64,000 nt of DNA from Diplosphaera chodatii. Taxonomy: Eukaryota; Chlorophyta; Trebouxiophyceae; Prasiolales; Stichococcaceae. The translations under genes and the position numbers were made by a program. The DNA is taken from contig JAALGY010000021.1 in the NCBI GenBank assembly GCA_032358165.1, positions 1,612,001 to 1,676,000 on the forward strand. Reading direction: 5' to 3'. The notes under the pieces are model-generated. The model did not search any database, was not told where the DNA came from, and saw only the letters and a program-made list of their open reading frames with translations. Shown one piece after another: positions 57,652 to 64,000 of this stretch. Positions within the stretch are counted from its first letter, which is position 1. Every line of letters begins with the position of its first letter.

Positions 57652-58590
57652 CCGGCCCCCAGCCGCAGCTGCAGCAGCAGCAGCAGCACTTGTTTGCTGG
57701 GTACTCCGACAGCGGCAACAGCTGCACAGTCGTACAGAAGGGCGCCTGCCCCAGCGCTCAGCTGGCCTTGGTCAGCAGTGTGGCAGTCTGACGGCTGGCA
57801 GATCGCAGCCTCGGCCCCGCACCAGCTGCAGTTGTGGCATCGTGGCACATGGGCCAGCAGCTCTGGAGGCCCAAGGGTTTGTGGGAGTACCCAGGGCCGC
57901 CGTGTACAGCAGCGCACCGTGTACAGCAGCGGCGCTTCGTGGCAGACCCCTGCATGGAGGGCCAACCGGCCGTGCAGGCTTGAGATACACGGGGAGGGGC
58001 CCCGCACGCATGATTGGGGTTTGTTTCAACGGTTTCGATGGGATATATTCTTGACCCGCGGCGGACGCCTGCTCGCTTCACCCCCAGCTCATAGCTGCGA
58101 GCGTGAGCAGCATGGCAGCTGCGGGCGCTGCCGTGTCTGGGTGTGCTGTGCAGACTGTGCGCCATGCTTTGCTGGGTAGGGTCACGCTCCTGGCGCTGCA
58201 ACATGGCTAGCACAGCATGCAAGCGCACCCCGACGCGCAGCAATGAGTCTGTCACAGCCCACTCAGTCGCCTTGTCTTTGCCGGCATCTCGTGGATCATC
58301 TGCGGCATTGGCGACCTGTCCTGGGGTTTCACAGCACAACACATTGTCTGTCCTGAGCGTTCGGCACAGAGCGAGCGATTGCGAGCAAGTGAGCGACACT
58401 CAGACCTGGGATTGTCAGTAGTGTACAGTAGAAAGCAAATCGTTGTTGCGCATTTAGTCTGTAAACATGAAGCAAACCACACACGGGCATCCGCAGATCC
58501 AACACAATCCCCGAAACGTGCTGAAAGGCCAAGCCACCGAGTCTGAACACTGGGATACCATATGTGACTGCTACAATAATGCGGCCCACA
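57652..58590. other. Convergent intergenic region, 0.94 kb
   Basis: It lies between the stops of the SLP1-like gene (+) and the BRO1 gene (-). A 15-nt direct repeat CCGTGTACAGCAGCG occurs at 57898-57932 in near-tandem copies. Long frames here (for example 57399-58007, -) are antisense shadows of phosphatase exons. No gene is supported. Confidence 0.4.
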
Positions 58591-60768
58591 CTAAGCATCA
58601 AACAATGACAGGTCAACTGCCGGCGGTTGATACTCGATTGCTGCCACCAAGCACTTGCCACCTGGCAATGCACTTGCCGCCTTCGCAACCGCCTGCATGC
58701 AGAACAGGTGTCCATAAAAATGGTGCCACTCGAAGTGGCTGCCTGCCAAGCTCCCCTTTGCAGGTCAGCCAACTTGCCTGCACACGCTAACAGGTGCGAT
58801 TCACATACGGGCAGCACCACAACGTCTTGTATTACCCAAGCTACCTGGAAATGGACGCTCTCACGCAACTGGTCAGCTGCTGCGCGGGCTGCCTGCAGGG
58901 CCGCAAGCTCGGCGGACCAGGTGTCGCGCCATGCATTGGCCTCATTCGCGATGCCCGCACAGTCCTGCAGCGTGGCGGCGCCCTCCTGCGCCGTGACAGC
59001 CCAAATCACATGATCCGGGTGTCCAGGTACGACACCAACCCAGGCTCACCCAGCCGTCAGCAGCGTGTCAACAATAGTCACATTGCTGCAGGTGTGGTGC
59101 AAGCTCACAGCACAGTAGTCGGCATCCAGCGCACTGTGCAGTCTGGGTCAGTGCGCACATCGATGCCCGCCACAGCCGAGCCGGCTGCGCCGTCCGCCAC
59201 CTCGGCGCCGGCCCATGCCCGGCGGGCGCGCGCGGCGGCCAGCGACCAGCCGAGCGCCAGCGCCTTTTTGAGGCGCTCTGGCGCCAGGCTGCACTGCTGC
59301 AGGGCAGCCCGGACCGACTGCGCCGCCGCCTCCAGCAGATCTGCGGCAGGCGTGCGGTGACTGAGAGCATCATGAGGATGCACTCAGAAGGGGCACCTGT
59401 GTACGCCACTGTGTTCGGGCAGCCTGCAGTGCTGGTGCAATCCATCTCGGGCATTGCAGTGTGTTGAAGTACACGGGGAACCGCCATTCCAGCGGACAAC
59501 ACCCCACAGCGTACTGCCCTCCACCTGCTGTGCCGACATGGAGGGCGGCAACGAGTGGGGGGCTGCTGCCGCGCAGCTCCGCCCGGTGCGCCGTCACCGC
59601 CTGCGCATCTGCCAGGCACAGCTGCCGCAGCGCCGCCGCCACGCCAGGCACCAGCTCCGGTACCCTGCAGCGCCCATCACGGTGCACATGTGTCCAGGGG
59701 CTGCGGGTTTGCCGTGTTCTGTGCAGTTGCGACGAGCAAGCCATGTGAGCACCGCTGAGCACAGCAAGCACTCGGGTCGCTGTGGCGCGACCCCAGCCTT
59801 TGACACTGGTGCCCTGCCATGGCGACACCGTCACAGCTCATGTGTGGTGAGCACACAGGAAATGCAGAGATGGAAGGCCGTCACCTCTTAGCAGGTGCAC
59901 CGTCCAGGCTGGCCAGGTGCGTTTCCAGGAACGCATAGATTCCCGCTGCGCAGCGCAGCGCCCTGGCTGCCTGCGGGTGCCCTGCCGCCGCTGCCGCCGC
60001 CTGCGCCTCCCGCTGAGCCGCACCCTCCGCTGCATCGCCGTCAGCATCGCGGCGATGGTGCTGTGGCGGCGGCGGCGGCGGCAGGGCCGCCATGGTCTCG
60101 TGCCCCAGCTGCCGCAGCCCGGCCGCCAGCACATGCAGCGTCTGCAGTGCCAAGACACAGGTACTGCAAGGACTACCCCCCTGTCTGCCACACTGATGCG
60201 AGAGGCTGTGCGCCATGCTGCGCGTGACCCTCCTTCAGGTACATATTGTTGGTGCATCCTCCTCACATCTTGGTGCTTGCTGCCCGGCACCATGCAATCG
60301 CGTCTCACCATGGCATGCTCATGAGGCAGGCCCTGGAACCGTTGGAAGCGGTCGGGCTGGCGCCCCAGCGGCGAGGTCCAGTCAAAGGCGAGCTTCTCCG
60401 GCTGGCTGTGCGCCGCGGCGAAAGCCGCCACGTACTCCAAATACCTCTCAGTCCTGCGGCATAGGACCCAAGCATGCTGCAGAGCGCTGCCCTGGGCCTG
60501 ACTCATCACTGAGGCTGATCGTCTGGATCAGATCGCAGAATCGCCACGCATCGCCAAGCGCAGCCTGCCTGTCGATCCTGTCGAGCGTGGCGGTGGACGC
60601 GGCGGCGCCCCTGCTGATCGCGGAGCGCAGCGCAGTGGCCTGCCGCAGGCTCTCCAGCACCGCCGGCTGCCCGCTGGCGAGCTGGCCCACGAAGCTGAAG
60701 GGCCTGGTGTTGAGGTCCCTGTACACGTCAGCCAGCTCCAGCAGCACGTTGGCGGGATGTGTTGCCAT
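58591..60768 (-). CDS. BRO1-domain protein (BROX-like)
   Basis: BRO1 domains form a helical banana that binds ESCRT-III (CHMP4/Snf7); short plant BRO1 proteins and animal BROX consist of little else. The ATG at 60768 opens MATHPANVLLELADVYRDLN, then TLDRIDRQAALGDAWRFCDL. Exons continue with RTERYLEYVAAFAAAHSQPE, FDWTSPLGRQPDRFQ, LHVLAAGLRQLGHETMAAL, RALRCAAGIYAFLETHLASL, VPELVPGVAAALRQLCLADA, QAVTAHRAELRGSSPPLVAA, ADLLEAAAQSVRAALQQCSL and KALALGWSLAAARARRAWAG. The last two exons join in phase: LQAARAAADQLRESVHFQ to AVAKAASALPGGKCLVAAIE, ending VDLSLFDA-stop at 58591. The region order matches plant BRO1 proteins as I recall them. No C-terminal CAAX box is present, unlike animal BROX. Confidence 0.75.
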
Positions 60769-61838
60769 GGGGCGCACAGCCGAGCATGTGCAAGACAAAC
60801 GAGGCAGTCTCAGATCATCAGTGGACCGTGCAATGCACAGTTAGATGCACGAACCGTGCGCTCTGGGCATGCCTGCGAAGAGAGTGGGTCTGTGCCAATT
60901 GACAGACTCGCGACTGCGACGTTCGATTCCACCCAAAATGTAGGCACGTGGACCAGGCGCTCCAGGCCACACGTGCGCAGATCAAAGCGATCTAATCACA
61001 GTGGCATTTACGTGCACGAGTCAGACCCGCCTTGCACAGCAACTCGAAGCTCGTACACTTGACCCCTACGGTCTCATGATCATGCACCACTGAAGCACGC
61101 GGCAGTCAAGAGCCGCCAGAAAGGGCGCGGCTTGCGTCGGAGGTTTGCCGACACCAGAACGGTGAGCAGAGCACTGCCAGCTGCCTCGGCAGGGGTATAG
61201 CGCCCCGTGCGGCGTGCTGGCCGTGCAAAGCATTAGTCCTCGAGCTTGCGCAGCCCTGTGCGTGTCCGTATGGGCGGGGCGGCTCCCGGCTTCTTAGTAG
61301 CGCCTGCTCGGCTACTCGCTGCGTGCTGAGGCCATATTAGCGGGTGTGACTTGAGGCCACAGCGAGGCCACAGCACCGTAAGATCTACAGCAGATCAGAC
61401 GAGCGTCAGTGTGCTGCGGCAGCTGGGCTGCCCGCAGGTCCTGCACACCTGTTCAGCACGTGTCAGGGCGTTCTGGCCGCTGCGGGCGCTGCGGCTGCGC
61501 AGCGCCCCTGCAGTTACCACCAGTGCCTCGAATCCATGCCGCTGCAGGGCTCTGGCTTGGCGCCAGCCCCGCCGCCGCCGGTCCTTCAAATCTTTCGCGC
61601 ATTCTCCGAGTCAGCAGTTGTCGGGCCGGTCCCTTAGCAGCAGCTGTCCGATACACCCGCCGCGATCGGCAGACTGCAGGTGTATGCTTGATACCATCTG
61701 ACTGGTTCCCCGCGGGTCGAACACCGCCGAGTGGCCGCTGTACACACTGCTTGCAGCTGGATGGAACGCGAGTGACGTGCCTGCACACAACGCCTGCTTG
61801 AAGCCTGCGCATGCTCACTTCTTGTGTAACGTATCCTC
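60769..61838. other. Divergent intergenic region, 1.07 kb
   Basis: It lies between the starts of the BRO1 gene (-) and DUF506 gene (+). A short stretch at about 61098-61160 reads AAVKSRQKGRGLRRRFADTR before a GTGAGC donor on the plus strand and could be a 5' exon. No start codon was found for it. Otherwise promoter-like. Confidence 0.35.
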
Positions 61839-64000
61839 ATGGCCCCAGTACTGACGGTGTACATGCTCCTGTGCGCTGCAGGCAGCCCTCGCAGCGGGAG
61901 GCTGGTAAGCGGCGGCGCGATGTTGCAGCAGAGCACGCCGGTGCCGCAGCACCTGTTCTCTCCAAATGCGGACTCGGTGACCAGCGTGGAGCGCTCCGAT
62001 GGCCCGGGCTGGCGGCGGCCCATGCCCCGGGTGTCCAGCATGCTGTTTGACCTCGAGGTGAGCCGCTGGGCCGTGCTCGAGATGAAGGCCCAGTGAAACA
62101 GCATCCGATGCATCTGACAATGAGCCAATGAGCCTCCTGGGTTCTGGCACCCAGAGTCGGGGGTATTGTCAATCCACACTGGTGTTGCCACCCACCTGTT
62201 GGGGCCGGCAGGATGGGCTGTCAAGGGACCTGCACACCTTACCGCTTTTGTGCAGCAGCTGTACATGAATGTACCAGCAACTGTACAAGCGCACTGGTCC
62301 AGTGCGGACAACAGATGCTGCGTCGCCCTGCCTTTCCTTTCATCCGTGACCTTGGAAAGCATTGCTCACTGTATGAAGATAGCCCCATCCCAATCTTGCG
62401 CAGCAATGTGATCCAAGTGCTACTGAGGCGCGTACTCAGGTCGTGTTGTGTCATCCCAGTGCATAGCAAGGAAAACTCTTGGCCGACCTGCTGCTGTGCC
62501 GAGCCCTTTGCCATTGTTTGCTGTGCAGCTGGAGGATCAGGAGTCAGGGGACGATGTGGCAGCGCCCAGCATCTCCCGCCAGCTGCTCAAACTGCTGCAG
62601 CCCCGCAGCCAGGACGAGCACCAGGTTTGCGTCCTGAGCTGGTTTTAGGGTTTTAGGCCAGCCAAAGTGCATGTATTCTGTATGAGTTGTGACATGGAAG
62701 CGAAAAGCCAAGCGCAGTTTGCTGAGAGCGTGGAAGCTAATGTGATAAACTCAAGCCAAGCAGATCCTGTTTTGTGCACTGCAGCTGGGCATGGCGGTGA
62801 ACGCGGCGTATGAGAAGGCGGCCGGCGCCGGGCAGCAGCTGGGCATCGACGAGCTGGCCGACACGCTTCGTCGGGAGGGGCACGACGTGCGCATCCGCAC
62901 CGCGCTGGGCGGCGGCGGCGGCGGGGAGTGCCTCCGCAACCTGCGCCACCAGTTCCTCACCCTCAACATGACGGGTGCGCCCTGTTTATCGAATCGCCTG
63001 CTCGTCAGGGGCCAGCTCGTATGATGCAGGTGCTGGTCACATCATGCAGGTGCTGCAGCATGTGCTGATTGCACCAACGACTGTTGCCGCCCCAGCCTCA
63101 AGCCGCCTGCTCACACGTTCTGCGCCGTGCGCAACAGGGCAGGACGGCGTGCGTGTGGAGTGCATCATCGACCCCAGCTTCGCGGAGCAGTGGGGCATTG
63201 CCCGCCCCACGCCCGCCTACGCCAACGTGGTCGCCGCGCTGCCCCAGGTCCGGGCCGCACCCCTCCGCCACAAAGTCTCTGCCACACGCACTTGACGCTT
63301 GACACCGCAACTGCAAGCACCCTGCCAAGCTGGTTGCCAGCGACCCCACTGTCCCGCCGTCACCCGTCAGCTGGCCATGGGCAGTGGGAATGGGAACACC
63401 CTAGCAAATGCGTGCGCAGGTGTATGTGGGCTCCGCGGTGGAGCCGCTGGTGGACTTTCTGTGCAGCGAGCTGGCGGCGGCGTTCCGGGCGGAGGGGGCG
63501 ACGCTGCCGCCCTGGCGCGCCGCCGACGCGATGCTGTCCAAGTGGCGGCCCCGCCGCTCCGTCGACTGCGACATGCTGTCGCCCCCCGGCACCTTCCACG
63601 TGCGTCACCCAGTCGACGCTTGCCATGTTTGTCAGTGTTGAGCTCAGCCGCCACAAGGTCACATGAGCATGTTGCCAGGCTTCGCCTGGGAGCTCATTTA
63701 GCTGAGGGCGTCTGCCCTGCAACTGGGAGCTCCCAGCACCTTCTTGCATGCAGCTGCTATATGCTGACACCTGGGCAAGGGTATCCTTTCATGATCCTTT
63801 GACTGACCCTATCTGCAGGCATCTCACTCGCCATTTGAGGCCGCGATGGCGCACCTGTCCCGTTGCTCCGCACCCGGCGGCCGCCCGAGCAAGGCGCAGC
63901 GCCTGAGCGGCGTGGGCGGCGGCGGCGGCGGCAGCACCAGCTCCGGGGCGGTGCACAAGCCGCCGCACCACGCCTCCGCCTCCCTGCACGCCAGCCCGCG
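61839..64000 (+). CDS. DUF506 PD-(D/E)XK-like family protein (runs off right edge)
   Basis: DUF506 proteins are plant proteins with a predicted PD-(D/E)XK nuclease-like fold and no firm biochemical role; several respond to phosphate or stress. Exon blocks: SRQLLKLLQPRSQDEHQ; IDELADTLRREGHDVRIRTA; NLRHQFLTLNM; VRVECIIDPSFAEQWGIARP with TPAYANVVAALPQ; VYVGSAVEPLVDFLCSELAA; and TLPPWRAADAMLSKWRPR. This mirrors the plant pattern IDVDFRSEFEIARPTxxY...LP.IFVG...PPWRxxxYMxxKW. In the core motif, plant DVDF is IIDPSF here, so the acidic residue pattern differs slightly. The tail is Ser/Gly/His-rich and continues past the window. The ATG at 61839 is tentative because a CAG acceptor at about 61880 suggests an earlier first exon. 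Confidence 0.82.

Noticed and set aside
57399..58007. Minus-strand 202-codon frame
   Set aside because: Antisense to the last phosphatase exons and the shared 3' region; Cys/Pro/Leu-rich random composition.
1..64000. CRISPR arrays, transposons, viral insertions, toxin genes
   Set aside because: No regularly spaced repeats, terminal repeats, reverse transcriptase/transposase motifs or capsid/polymerase genes were seen on either strand.

Overview
This is nuclear DNA of a GC-rich, intron-dense green alga, probably a trebouxiophyte or close relative; the genus cannot be read from the window. Almost every gene is split into short GT-AG exons, and the gene set is plant-like: Alfin-like protein, plastid ABCF5, AAE3 oxalyl-CoA synthetase, EDR2-like PH-START-DUF1336, SLP-type phosphatase, DUF506, DCL and RAP domains. 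A selenocysteine tRNA is also present. Land plants have lost that tRNA while many green algae keep it, which points to an alga rather than a land plant. I rebuilt genes by joining exon-sized conserved stretches and checking splice phase where I could. Spans are given start codon to stop codon across introns, and outer exons are sometimes uncertain. Several long open frames begin at GTG or TTG rather than ATG, so starts were re-checked against the bases.

Layout, left to right. (1) 1-14.6 kb: an Alfin-like gene runs off the left edge (-). BolA3-like (+) converges on an SDHAF1-like LYR factor (-); both families belong to mitochondrial Fe-S delivery. Plastid-type ABCF5 (+) and an MRS2/CorA Mg2+ channel (+) follow. 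(2) 14.6-20.7 kb: one large Q-rich gene (-) of unknown function. (3) 22.1-29.5 kb: oxalyl-CoA decarboxylase/2-hydroxyacyl-CoA lyase and AAE3 oxalate-CoA ligase lie in tandem (-) with about 130 bp between them, together giving the CoA-dependent oxalate breakdown route. (4) 30-37.6 kb: a small membrane protein (-) and a large gene that appears to join a DCL (DUF3223) domain to a FASTK/OPR-like helical region and a C-terminal RAP domain (-).

(5) 38.1-43.7 kb: ASNSD1-like glutamine amidotransferase/asparagine synthetase (+) converges on a plastid-targeted multi-pass membrane protein (-). (6) 44.4-50.2 kb: EDR2-like (+), then tRNA-Sec (-) at 50.63-50.71 kb. (7) 51.5-64 kb: a KH-domain RNA-binding protein (+), a very small hydrophilic protein (-), an SLP1-like phosphatase with a possible thylakoid-lumen signal (+), a BRO1-domain protein (-), and a DUF506 PD-(D/E)XK-like protein (+) that runs off the right edge.

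The strongest points are the physically linked oxalate pathway, with a C-terminal SKL peroxisomal signal on AAE3; the tRNA-Sec gene; the adjacent pair of mitochondrial Fe-S factors; and the apparent DCL-RAP fusion. I see no mobile elements, CRISPR arrays or viral genes.
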